A DNA stretch of 58,797 nt from contig JAQGDQ010000814.1 of assembly GCA_030141605.1 (NCBI GenBank), positions 34,027 to 92,823 on the forward strand, written 5' to 3'. Positions 1-13,100 of this stretch are shown piece by piece. Position 1 is the stretch's first letter, and each line of letters opens with the position of its first letter. Made by a program: the position numbers and the translations under genes. Source of the DNA: Tubiluchus corallicola. Its lineage: Eukaryota; Priapulida; Priapulimorpha; Priapulimorphida; Tubiluchidae. The notes beneath the pieces were generated by a model, which had not been told where the DNA came from, searched no databases, and saw only the letters and a program-made list of their open reading frames with translations.

Positions 1-1061
1 GTTATAGCTCTATGGAAAGAGGAAGAGCTGGCTACAAGATACAGCACTTCTTTTTTTATTATCTCCACCTACATACTGTGCTTATAATACATGCGTAAAC
101 TGGCTTAGTATGTTACTACGTAATTTGTCGGTCTATTACCAACGTTAAATAGTTAGAAAAATGTAGACAAACACAAACATAGACAAAGAGAAATGTTTGC
201 GCATTCCTGATTATTCTATTTAATAAACAAAATATTTTGTGTATCTTTTGTTAGTTTATATAATACCAATATAAGTATATTTTTAGATGCTTGCTTGTTT
301 ATTTTTGTTTACGTTTTTTCAATCATAAGAATCACACAAATTTATATGTAATATGTAAAATTAGAATCTTTCTACTTTGGTGGAGATCTGCTTCCTACTG
401 AGTACATTCTAGTTTTATGGCCGAAATTATTTGCATCAAGGTAATACATGTGCCATTTTTTTCCATTTGTGTATTTTTACATACATTAATACATATTACA
501 TGATGCAGTTTACCTACATTTCAGTAAACTAAGTTTAACTAACGCAAACACAGCTAAGATGGTTGATATTCTCAATGGGCAGTTCTTCATTGTACACACT
601 AGTCACTAGGGAATCGTGTCGTTCCAATATGTGACTTATTGCCTACTTCTGTAAATGTCTCAGTTACTGCTGAAAATTTTAAATTGTTCAGTTATTTCGT
701 AAAAGACTTAAACATGATGTTTTAACAAGGTTTCTTAAATTCAATAGACACAGTAAGTAGCTTACTCTGTGTGTCCTCCTACAAACCTTAATGAGTGCTA
801 GTTACGTAGTGTGCTAGCATTATGTTGTACTGTATTTTTATTTTTAAATATTATGAAAGCTTTTATGTTTAACAGGTGTGAATAAATTAAACTAAACTAA
901 ATCTTTCCAGAGGGATTAATGGACTCAAAGATTACGCCTAGTGGAAAACCTGCATTTGCGGGAAGTTTTTGTGTTTCTCTGCAGTTTCAGTAAATTTTAT
1001 AAGTTTGCATAAAAATAATATTGAATATCATCACGTTTTTATTTGCATCTGCCTCTAACAT
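1..1061. other. Sequence upstream of Nup43, no gene recognised
   Basis: AT-rich sequence without a convincing open reading frame. Around 884-900 a GAATAAATTAAACTAAACTAA-like tract resembles the simple-repeat tail of a LINE 3' end, but no reverse transcriptase sequence is attached. The last part should hold the Nup43 promoter and 5' UTR; no TATA box or other core element could be assigned with confidence. Confidence 0.4.
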
Positions 1062-1181
1062 ATGGAGGGAGTTAGTGTAAAGTTTGTTAGCCAAAAAATT
1101 AATAAGATCCGATGGAAACCTTCATTTAATCCTTCGTTGCAAGACTCGACAGTTTTCGGGACTGGAAACTGGGATGATTTG
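1062..1181 (+). CDS. NUP43: Nup43 exon 1 (coding part)
   Basis: Forty codons from ATG, giving MEGVSVKFVSQKINKIRW and then a FGTGNWDD block that matches the conserved N-terminus of Nup43. It ends in phase 0 at the donor GTGAAC, a weak donor at the start of the 7.6 kb intron invaded by the BEL element. Confidence 0.92.
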
Positions 1182-4100
1182 GTGAACCATTTATTGGTGC
1201 TTTAAATTTAAACATGTTATTACATGTACCTTTGATTATTGCTGAGTTTTCGTATTGATATTTTATTGGGATTCCGTTATTTCATTTTCCTTGCGTAAAA
1301 TAAAATCTTGAAAGCTATTTTTACAAAAAAAAGTTCAACTGTGACGGGGACACAAAGAATTTCCTTCATGGCATGGTGTGTCTCAGAAATCTTTATTTCT
1401 GTATATACAAAATGAAAATAATAAATTGACAGCTTCTCACTGCATACAAATGTATAATAAATTGATTATTATAATTTAAGATATTAAATTAAATGTTACT
1501 TACATCGTGCGGCTATAAAACTTAATAGATTCTTAAAAACGTCGTACAGGTTAACGGCAAATCAGGTAGAGACACTATACTTAAACATTATCAAACATTA
1601 CTTAACATTTGCCGAGCCTTGTGTCAGCGTGTTTAGCGAGGCACCCAATTTACCACTTCACAGGTAAAAATCAGGTAAGTTCCATAGGTGCTGCCACCTA
1701 CATGTTAAGGCCAGAAACTGACCTTAACACACCCCCTTTAAATGGGACTTGAGTGCCATTTCCCACTAAAAGAATAACAAAATTAATCTGCTTTTTCAAT
1801 TAAACATAATTTGTGTATAGGCCGGGTTAGAAGCGTACTTTTGGTCTTTATGGTTGCAGAGCGGACGCATCCATCATCACTTGTCTTGACATCTGCAATT
1901 CGCCCAAGTATCCACTGGCTTCGTTGGACATTATCGCTTACCAAAACTATGTCTCCAACTTTCAGATTTTCTTTGCTTCGTAACCATTTTGTTCGCAGTT
2001 GCAACGTTGGCAAGTATTCACGATACCATCTTGTCCAGAATAAGTCTGCCATGTACTGGACTTGGCGCCACTTCTTTTTGTATTGGTCCTTTACTTCGAA
2101 GTTGCCAGGCGGCAGTGCGGGATTTGGTCGAAGCAGCAACAAATGGTTTGGTGTTAGAGCTTCTAAGTCATTTGGATCTTCTGAAACAATGGTAAGGGGC
2201 CGGCTATTTAAAATGGCCTCTACTAGACAGAATAGTGTACTAAGTCTTTCGTCATCCAGTGTTTGCTGTTCCAAGATACTGACTAAAACTTTCCTTACAC
2301 TTCTAATCATGCGCTCAAAGAAGCCCCCAAAATGGCTAGCTGAAGCAGGGTTGAAGATCCATTCTATATTTTTCTGACGTAGAGTGCTTTGAATTTGACT
2401 TTGGTTCCATTCGGTTATAGAATTCTGAAGCTCCTTTTGGGCGCCAACAAAATTTGTACCTTGATCAGACCTGATTAGTCTTGGTGGACCTCTTCGGCTT
2501 ATGAAACGTTGCAGTGCTTGAATGAAAGAGCTGGTTTCGAGGGTGTGTAGAATCTCTAGGTGAACTGCTCTAGTGGTGGTGCAAGTAAAAATGCAGCCAT
2601 ATCGCTTAGCTTTTGCACGCCCTCTGACAACATGAAAGGTTCCGAAGCAGTCTACACCTACAGATTCGAAAGCGTGAGTTCCTTCTACACGATCAGCTGG
2701 CAAATCTGCCATTTTCTGGCTCTCCAGGGGTGCATAGAGACGACGGCCCTTACGACAATCTTTTAATAGTTTCTTTGTAAGTGTCCGTCCTCGAATAATC
2801 CAGTAAGCAGAGCGAACTAACGAGAGCACATGTTCTCTTCCAATGTGACCATTGGTTTCATGGTAATGACGGATTATTAAGGTTGAAACATGATGCTCTT
2901 TAGGAAGTACTGCAGGATGTTTGGCAGCTTCAGGTAGCGCTGCATTTCTAAGTCGCCCTCCAACAACAATGAGGTTGTCCTTGGACAGGACAGGATTTAA
3001 CTTTGCTATCGTGCTCGATTTGGAGACAGCTTGTCCTGCAGATAAGGTTTTGTATTCCTGAGTAAAGTGTTGGCGTTGGATATAGCCGAGAATCGCCTTT
3101 TCCGCTTGCTCCAACTCTGAAACAGATATCTCTGTATTATAGCATTGAGAGGATGGGATCTTTGCGATTTTGTTCTTCAAAATGGCTTTCACTCGCAAAA
3201 ACCACGTGACTGCTTTTTTAAGTTTGTAGAAGCTACTATAATATTCCATAAGCTTGTCAGTAGCTTCTGACTTCGAAGGGTTAGCTTCACACAATAAGAC
3301 TTTAACACTTTGCTTTATCTCATTGTCGTGACTATCCACTGTGCGCAGAACTGTTTGAACTGGCCATTCTGGTTCAGGTTTGTATAGAAATTCTGGGCCA
3401 TGCAGCCATCTGACATTCGTGATTAAATCTCTTGCAGACAAACCTCGCGATGCATCATTTGCTGGATTTTCATCTCCAGAGACATGCCTCCATTGGCTGG
3501 GAACTGTTAAGCCGTGTATGGTAGCTAACCGGTTAGCCACAAAGGTTTTGTACCTGGCCCTTTCATTGTTGATATAGCCAAGAACAATTGTGCTGTCAAC
3601 CCAAAATGTAGAAGTACCTATAGGAATGCTTAATTCCTTCCGTGCCATAGAATCAACTTTTACTGCAAGCACAGCAGCTGACAGTTCGAGGCGTGGCAAA
3701 GTGACTTTCTTAAAGGGGGTCAGTCTTGTTTTACTCACCACAAATGAACAGACGATATCTCCTGCAGCATTTGCTGATCTAAGATATGATACAGTTCCAA
3801 GGGCTCTTTCGGATGCATCTGAGAAATGATGAAGCTGGTATGAAACAGCTTCAAAGTTTGGTGGTGTAAAACACCGACTCAGGTGCACATCTTTGATTAG
3901 GTCAAGTTCTTCTAACCATCTTTTCCATTGTTGTTTCACATGATCCTCCAAAGGTTCATCCCAGGATTTCTTCAATCGTGTTTCTTCCTGAAACAGTAAC
4001 TTCGCTTGCAGGACATAGGGACTTATTATTCCCATAGGATCATATGATGAAGCCATTACACTCAAAAGACCACGGCGTGTCATCGGTGTTTCTTTTTTCC

Positions 4101-7100
4101 TAACAAGAATACTAAAATGGTCTGCTTCCATGTTCCATGCAATGCCAAGAACCCGATCAACAGGCAAGGATGAGTTATCTAAATCAATTTCCTTCACTGA
4201 TTTCCCTCTTTCTTCTGCAGGGATAGAGTTGAGAACTTCTCGGTCATTGCTGCACCATTTTGTTAAATGGAAGCCACCATGGTGAAGTAAACTGGTAAGG
4301 TCTTCTATCATTGCAATACCTTCCTGAGTTGTTGAAAGAGACTTAAGAAGATCGTCTACATAGAAATTGCTTATAACTGTTTGTACCACGGTGCTGTTGT
4401 ACAAAGCTCTGTTGTCCATGGCTGTTTTCTGGAGTGCATATGATGCAATACTTGGGCACCATATTCCGCCAAAAATATGGACTGTCATCCTGTATATTTT
4501 AGGTTTTAGTTCTATATTGCCTCCAGGCCACCAAAGGAAACGGAGTACATCTCTGTCAGCAGGAGTGACTCTCACCTGGTAAAACATACTCTCGATGTCA
4601 GCAGCGATTGCTATTTTACCTTCTCTAAATCTGAGCAGGACGCCAAGGAGCTTGTTGGTTAGATCATTAGATCAGGTCCTTGCATTACAATTTTGTTTAA
4701 TGTTGTGCCAGCAAAGCTCACAGCGCAATCAAATACTACTCTTGTTTTCTCTGGCTTGCTCTCACTTTTAACATTAAAGTGTGGCAAATACCACACCTTG
4801 CCATCAGTGGTTGCAGCTTCCTCATTTACGGGTTCAGCATATCCTTTTTCGAGCAAGTCACTAATCTCTTTAGAGTATTTGTTGTGAAGGACCTCATCTT
4901 GTTTAAACTTCTTCTTCAAACCTTCAAGTCTCTTCTCTGCTACAGCTTTATTATTTGGCAAATCGGGAGATTCGCTTCTAAATGGGATATCCATCATATA
5001 GTGGTGGTCTTCAGTCAGTGTTGCGGATCTTTCCCAGATGTTAACAGTTCTTACATCCTCGACAGAAGGTTTATGGCTGTTATCTTCACAAGATTCTAGC
5101 TGCCAGAATCGCTCTACTTGTTGCTCCAGTGTTACAGGCTGCAAAATGCTAAGGTTACAACTGATATGCTCGGCTTCAGTTGGTCCAAGTGGTCCATTTA
5201 GGGTCCAACCCAAGACACTGAGCGATGCCCAAGGAGCATGTTTAGGTCCTTTTCTTATTTCAATTGGAGCGAGAGCTTCAGGCACATCTTGCCCTATGAG
5301 AAGGCCAAGTTCCAGAGACTGAGATCTGTCCTGGGCAACATAGACGTCAATGCCTTGTAAGTGTGGCCAAGAGCTCAAGTTCTCATAAACAGGTAAATGC
5401 TCCATCTCTAACATAAGGGATAGTCTTGTAAAGACAAGAGGGAGATCTATGGTGACATTGTAGTTTGGATCAGACACTTGTAGTTTAGTGACTTTACTCT
5501 TCTTCTGGCTCTGTTTAGCATCAAGCGTTGTCAAAATTAATGTTTCTTCTCTGCCCTGAGCACCTAACTTTTCATATATTTGGCTAGAGCAGAATGTATT
5601 TGTCGAACCAGGGTCAAGAAGTGCTAGTGTCTTTAATGGTTTACCACCTGGTATGTTAACAAATACTGGCAAGATAGGCAAAGCTACATTGCACTTAGAA
5701 GGCTCATGCGTCTTCTTTATGTAACCACTTTGGCAATTGTGCTCACTATCTTCTTCTTTTAGTTTCTCGTTATCTTCTTCATTATTCTTCTTTTCTTTTT
5801 CTTCTCCACTATACGGCCTGCTGTTGGGTTTGTGTGTAGCAGCAGCAGTGCTAATATTTCCTCGCACATTCTGAGCATGCAAGAAAGTGGCATGTTTTCT
5901 CTTGCAAACATCACAGCGATTGGCTGACCTACATGATGCACTACTGTGGTTAGGCTTCAGGCAATTAAAACATAGTTTGTGTTGCTTGGCTACCTCTAGC
6001 CTTCCAGGTACAGTTAGCCTCTTGAACTTGAAGCATTTCTGAAGCCGATGTGCTTCAGAACACAGGGTACATGAAAGTGAAGTCTTCTCTTCAGATTTGT
6101 CAGGTTCACGTGTATGTGAACTAGCAAATGTTCCAGAACTAGCAAAAATGTTTACAGAATTAGACTTTGGTTTAGGCTTATAGGTGTCCTTCCTCTCGGA
6201 TGGTTTCCTATGAAACGTGGGATCATTTTCAATCTGTGCCTGTCTTTCTATGAAAGTGACAACATCAAAGATGTCTGGAATTCTCCCAGAAGATTTAATA
6301 TTATGAACTTCTTTCCTCCAGTGAGAATGAATGCCAATGGGCAATTTGTCCACGATTTGTACGAGATTTCCTTGAGCATTAATCTCGGACAAATAACCTA
6401 AACTTGACAGAGTTTCATAACAAGCACGCAACAAGTCTGCATATTCCTGTAATGTCTGATATTCCGCAGCCTTAATGGGTTTGAAATCCGAAATCTGTTT
6501 GATCCATGCTTGAGTGATATTAAATTCATTTCCAAACCGCTCCTTTAGCATGCGCTTTGCTTTTGTGTAACCTACAACTGGGTCCATTGTCACACAGCAG
6601 TCAATATAACGTTTTACTTTGTCACTGCAAAACTGAAGAAGGAGTGTTAATCTGGCAACGTTGTCAGTTGTGTAATTCTCAACCGTTGTTTCAAACTGTT
6701 TAATGAAGCGACAATACTGCAACGGGCTGCCATCGAATTTCTCTATCTCGATACCAGGCAATGGACAACCATAAAACTGGTAAGGGGGTTGTACTGCTGG
6801 CAGAGGACTCCCTTTGATTTCAGGTTGCTTGACACGTAAAGGTGCCTGAAAGGAACTGCTTCCTGGTTGCTCTGGCTGAAAGGCACTGCTTCCTGGTTGC
6901 TCTGCCTGCAAGGAACTGCATCCTGGTTGCTCTTGGCAATAATTTGCTACCCAGTCTCTTGTTTGCTCTCTTTTGTCAACAAAGGAAACGACCTCGGAAG
7001 AACGTGGACTACCGGCTTCAAACTGAGCAAAGACAGTTGCCTCAGCGTCTGCTTGCTTAATTTCAGTAGCTATCTTCAACTGTTCTTGTTGCAAAACTAA

Positions 7101-10100
7101 CTTTTGCTTTTCTTGTTCGAGCTGCATTTCATTTAACTGCAATTTTGCCTTTTCTGCAAGTGCTTGTTGCTTAATCATAAGAGCAGCCTTTTTCGCTTCA
7201 GCTGACATTCTTTGTGCTGTTGCCGAAACAGTGATTGATTTTGAACTACGTGAATGAGGAGACTTGTGACTTTTGTGCGTTCTGTGGCTTCTTAGCTCGC
7301 GTAAGTTTTCCTCTTTGTCCCCACTGTCAGGTATAGCGGCAGGTGTTAGCTGCGTTTCATCATCAGTTGAGCTGGAAGCTGCGCCTTCGCACTGCAACAG
7401 CCTATCAATTAATTCCTGCTTCCGACCGCTAACAGGTAAACATTTGTCCTTAAGCATTCGCTGTAACTGAGGGACAGTTTTCTTACCTAAATCAGACATG
7501 CTTCAAAATACAGCAAAGTACAATTCCGAAAAATAATACAAGTAGCTAAGTAGATAAACTAGTGAAATAGGCATAAAAATCCATGTAGTCAAATAGTAAC
7601 GATAACATATGGTCTAATTCTTTATGCACCGCACAGTACTACTAGTATTTAGGCAATTAGGTAAACTGTACAACAAATCAAAGCATTATCTGACAGTGTA
7701 GAAATTCACGTTATTCTCTACACTAACATGTGGAAATAATACCAAGTCGAAAATAAAATGTAATCTTAATTGGTATGGCTGTGAATATTTCAAAACTTCA
7801 ATACTATTAAATACTTCAATACTTCAGTACTAAACAGCCCAAGCGAATCTTACAAGTCTTAATGGCTTAATAACTTTATGCGCAAAATTAACGCAATAAT
7901 TTTATGCAGTAGGTTAGTATTTCAGGTCAGTTCACCATACTGATACAGTTCTTAGCAATAGGCAATTCACATAATACAGGCCTGAGAAGCGTAGACGCAT
8001 TTCCTGTCCTACTTCCGGCATGCAGTTATACACCTGTGCTGTAGGCTTCCTGACCTTGATCAACTTGGGCGGCTCGATGGCATGAAACCTCAGGTGGTTA
8101 TGGCTGACGTTGAATTATCTCCAATATAGCCTTGATAAATAAATGTGACGGGGACACAAAGAATTTCCTTCATGGCATAGTGTGTCGCAGAAATCTTTAT
8201 TTCTGTATATACAAAATGAAAATAATAAATTGACAGCTTCTCACTGCATACAAATGTATAATAAATTGATTATTATAATTTAAGATATTAAATTAAATGT
8301 TACTTACATCGTGCGGCTATAAAACTTAATAGATTCTTAAAAACGTCGTACAGGTTAACGGCAAATCAGGTAGAGACACTATACTTAAACATTATCAAAC
8401 ATTACTTAACATTTGCCGAGCCTTGTGTCAGCGTGTTTAGCGAGGCACCCAATTTACCACTTCACAGGTAAAAATCAGGTAAGTTCCATAGGTGCTGCCA
8501 CCTACATGTTAAGGCCAGAAACTGACCTTAACATCAACTATTCAGGCTTTCATTATGGATGTCTCCATGGCAATCTGCAATGACGTCAAATTTTCAATTT
8601 ATTATGGTATTTTACTGCAGCCATTTCTTCAAAAATATAATAAGAAGTAACTAAGAAGTGTAGATTTCGCAGTAAATCCCATTGGTCTCATTAGTTGGTC
8701 TCTAGACTGATAATCTCATAAGTTTCAAGTCGAGAAATTGCAGGCTCTACACTGATCAGTATTCTATGCTTCATTGATACACTTAATATGCTTGTCATTT
8801 TTAGAGTCACAAACTAAGCATCTGGACAATTGATGATGGATTCTGTGGTAGTGGAGAAGTATTGGAGGAGCCACGCTTGCTTTGTGATGTGGACCATGTT
8901 GGGGATGTGACCGATCTACTAGTAATAACTTGTTACGCTTTATTATGTTCTTTTGTTTGTATCTTAAGCTTTAGCAATTTTCTGGTTTGTAGTGCATTTA
9001 AAATCAAGCAAAAGAAGTTTGCTTAATTTGAACTCTTACAATTTTTAAATTGATAAATTATGCAGGGATAAATGAGCATGCAGTGAACAGAGTTACTGTA
9101 ATCAAGACATCAATTTCACATTCCTCACTAGTCAGTAACGTTGCATCTCTATAATTTAGATGATTGTTTGGCATAAACTGTAAAGCTTTTCTTCTGACTG
9201 AGTATGTTTGTAAATGTAGTCGCCCGTACTTGCAGTACAACTACTTATCTGTACTAGATATAACTACACCTAGATTAAAATGCTTCATGCTTATGGGAAA
9301 AAAATTGTTAGACATGAGGCAAACATTGATCGCTTTTCTTTTTTGCCCTTGTACTGCTGTTCAATGCTTGGCTTGCATCAGTGTTTGGCACACAAAGCAA
9401 ACGACTTCTATTTGAACAAATACATGGAACAAACTTAATTTTAATTACTTGTAAATTTTATGCAGAAACAAAAAAACAAAAATTTGAAAAACAATGAAAA
9501 CACAGTGCTTTAAACAGATAAATATTATCAAAATTGTAATATTTTTTCTACCATTACTGCTATTTGGTAGCCTCCTTGAATTAATCTAAATAATTGGGGA
9601 AATGTGTTCCTGCATTTTAAAGCCAGGTAGTAATGCATCTAGAGATTCGATATTTAGGATTGCAATCATGTGCGGCAATTGCACATACATACATTGCACA
9701 TCGTAAAAACATACATATGAAGACTGCTATGAATGAATGCTAATTGTTTGTGTTCAAAATTTTACATGTAAATTAATTAAGTGCTAGCAAAGGCACCGCA
9801 AAAAAATTTGCATATAAATTCACGTATAATCAACAATGGTATTACGAAATATTCATTACGAAATAATTTGCAGTTCTTGGCAAATGACGTGATTCTTACA
9901 TCTTCGTCCTTTGGAAATGTGACACTTCATAAACATCATACCAAATCTCAGGTACCATTTTCCTTTTTGAATGTATTTATGCCTTGTTTGTACCACAGCT
10001 GCATTAGTTTTTATTCTTAAAGCTATACTTTCGAACTTGTCTATGATTGGCGTACATGTGTCCATAACTGCATAATGTGATTCAAGAAATGCTATGACAC

Positions 10101-13100
10101 TTCTCTGAAAAGTCAGCATAATTGAGAAAGTTTTACACTGTGATATAGTGCTGTGATATAGTGTGTGTGAGTATTGCAGTTTGCAAGTTCAATGCTTTAT
10201 TACATCGCTATAGCATGTACGACATTACCAGTCAGAAATATATTACACTTATACTGATACTTTGTAGGATGACAGTTTAGAGTAGTATTGCCACTAAATG
10301 GAGTCTCCTGGGTTTTTGACATTTAATATATATGTATAAGGAAATGCAATAAAGTTTGCAGATTTGTTTGTAAAAAAGCTGATATTTTAAGTTCATTAAT
10401 GAACTATTTGCTCCGTTTACAGACTCTTTCGGTAGTGCACAGCTATGTGCACGTTCATCATTACTCAAAAGTCTCTTGTTCATGTACAGCGCTGGCTAAC
10501 AGGGAGGATGACGTAGTATCAGTTGGTGAAGATGGCAGAATTAACTTCTTAAATATGGAGCAAAAGGTTCCAGTGCGAACAGTTGGTAAACAGATTCACT
10601 ATTTGTAATAACATGTTTACATTAATGTTCATTAAATTCTAATATCCATATCATTTAGCACCTAAGGCAGCTGAACTTTTTTAGCATTGCTAGTTAAGTT
10701 ACTGAATATCTTAGTTACAGTTATTAATATTCTGTAATCACTTGCCATTTAGATTTCATGTTCCTTTCTCTGCTGTGGCCTTAAATAACTCAAAACATGA
10801 ACCTCACGATACACATTGAGTTAACGTTTGCCGGCTTGAATAAAGAACTATGTTAAGCTGTTGATATTATATATATATATATATATATATTAGATGTATC
10901 AAACAATTTTAAGATTGCTAAGTGCTAAAATAATTCAGCAAACTGTTTGATTTCTTTGTATACTCCTGTGTTGTTTGCATAATGCATTATAAGCCACCAG
11001 AAATGCAAAATATTTCAATACTTTTGATTTAACATATGCTGGTACATTTTCTAGTCCACATTTGCTGCAAGCAGATTGAGAAGCTTATGTAGCAAAAATG
11101 TAATTAGCCTACTATAAAATATTATAAACACAACCGCTTCGCTTTGGCTGCTAGCAGCATGTCTGCCTCTGTCAAGTCTGCTAATGCTGCGCTCAGTGCA
11201 CGGATTGTTAGGTACCCACAGTACCAGTACCTACATTCTACACCTGTAGCTTGAATTATTTCACATTGTTTTTATCAGCAGACAATCAAGCATGTGCTAA
11301 TATCAATTATCTAGATTATCACGATGCTGGTGCACTTTGATCGTCACAAAAGGTGCCACGATGCATCGCTGTATCGTTACAGGCCTAAGGCACAGTACCG
11401 TGGCATTTGAATTTGGATCAAAGGGTCAGGCCATCAGTTACTATTTTTCAATGCAACACTGCAATACTTCTGAAGCTATCTGGAGATCTTAAATAGTTTT
11501 TTAACGACCACTTGCCACTTGTAACCAAATTTCAGTCTGAACTAGCCTCTGAAAAGTGTAAAATGCTTGGTCTGTTAGCACTTCTCTTTGGAGAACTTTA
11601 TTTTACATTTTCTTTTCATCTTTTCTAGATAATGCAGACAGCTGTACTATAAATGATGTAACTTTCTTGAAAAAGTTTGAAATAGCTACAACCAACTCTG
11701 CTGGTCAGTTGAAAGTCTGGGATATACGTGAAGGAAGCACCAAACCTTGTCGAACACTCTTGCTGTATGTTTTCAGTTGACTTAAACATTTTCAGTTTGG
11801 TTGTTTACACGATACTTTAAATGCTCTCAGTAGCAGTCAGTTCATTGTCATTGTTGTCGCAATTTTGGTGTGTGCATATTTTTTAGTAATGCCATCTTGC
11901 CTGCGTGTCATAATTGTCAATCTTTTATTTGGCCTTGTACAGTTTTGTCAAGTGCAAAGTTTACCTATACTTAAAACATTTCTCAAGGCAGCTATTCTTG
12001 TTTAACATTAGTTGATCATGCCATAAACCTACCATACATTAGGCCAGCCCCAAAAAATTTGTTTCTGTCTTACCTCATGAACTCAAAAGATGTCAATAAG
12101 GAGGGAGGAAACTTTTTATTACCCACTGGATAGCATTCACATTTTTATATTTTTTCTGTGCACATTTTTTCATGCTTTGTTCTTTAGTTTTTGTTTCGCA
12201 TTACTAAATTATTGTACAATTACGAATTATCATATAGTCTCTTTTTTTGTACAGTAAGAACGTATGTTCTGAAAATTATGGTTAAGTAGCAACACTATTC
12301 TGCCATTATTACAATAATCAGCATCATATGAAATGACAAGCCTGGCCAAGAGTGAGCTATAGAAAAACATGGCTGTGTCTCTCTGAAACAGCAATATTAT
12401 AATAATTATTGTGTTTTATGTTTTTAATTAAAAAAATACACTTTTATATGGCTGTGCCAGATAATTTATGAATTTATAAATAGAATTGTAAAATTCCCGG
12501 TCAGGTGTATGATAAAAAAATATTAACAGGGCGAATTAGATGGAAAGAAGAATCTTTATTGCTGGCATTATTTTCTTGTAATAACAGAGTTTGAAATTGG
12601 TAGTGGTTCCATAAACATGATTAATTTATCATGCACTTATTCATCTACATTATCTTGCCTAAGCCTTACAAGTGTCGTTTTTATTGTCACTTTTTGTTTG
12701 CAAAGTTCCTGTAATGAATTATTCATATTTGAATTTTTAGATCATGTTTGACTTATTTTGCCACTTGATGGCTGTTACTTTTTTATCCTTGGTTTTCATC
12801 AAGCTAACTGAAGGTGGATCCATGTTTAGTTTGATTGATGAGGTTAACCCAAAACCTTCACTTTCTTTCCTACCAACTAACTCCCTGTTGGTGACTGAAT
12901 TACCAAAAGATCATTATAGATGAAAATTCAATATGTCGACACCAAAACGTGTATCTTCAACTAAACTTCATTTGTTTTGCACACCCTCATAGAGGTGTAA
13001 CTTTTAAGCATGCCATGGAGAGACATCTTAGCAAATCACGTGTATAGTGAGTGGAAGCCAGAACAGGTGACCTAGAAAAGTCATTTCAGGTACAGAACTG

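Larger units (their letters stand above)
1340..8533 (-). mobile_element. BEL/Pao LTR retrotransposon, complete but frame-broken, antisense in Nup43 intron 1
   Basis: A 7194-bp element with two 390-bp LTRs (5'-TGT...ACA-3'), a 5-bp target duplication TCAAC on both sides, and a polypurine tract beside the 3' LTR. Two long reading frames lie on the minus strand, so its 5' LTR is the right one. Domain order is the BEL/Pao one: SAP-like N-terminus, coiled coil, gag, zinc knuckles, aspartic protease, reverse transcriptase (YVDD), RNase H, HHCC/DDE integrase, DUF5641-like tail. There is no envelope gene. LTR identity of 388/390 implies recent insertion. The 8-bp duplication at 4659-4674 breaks gag-pol. 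No primer-binding site could be assigned confidently next to the 5' LTR. Confidence 0.96.

Noticed and set aside
1811-2377. 188-residue + strand frame inside the BEL element
   Set aside because: It is the antisense shadow of the integrase C-terminal coding region and has no domain of its own.
4659-4674. Programmed frameshift between gag and pol of the BEL element
   Set aside because: The break lies inside the RT domain, not between gag and pol, and coincides with an exact 8-bp duplication. A mutation is simpler.
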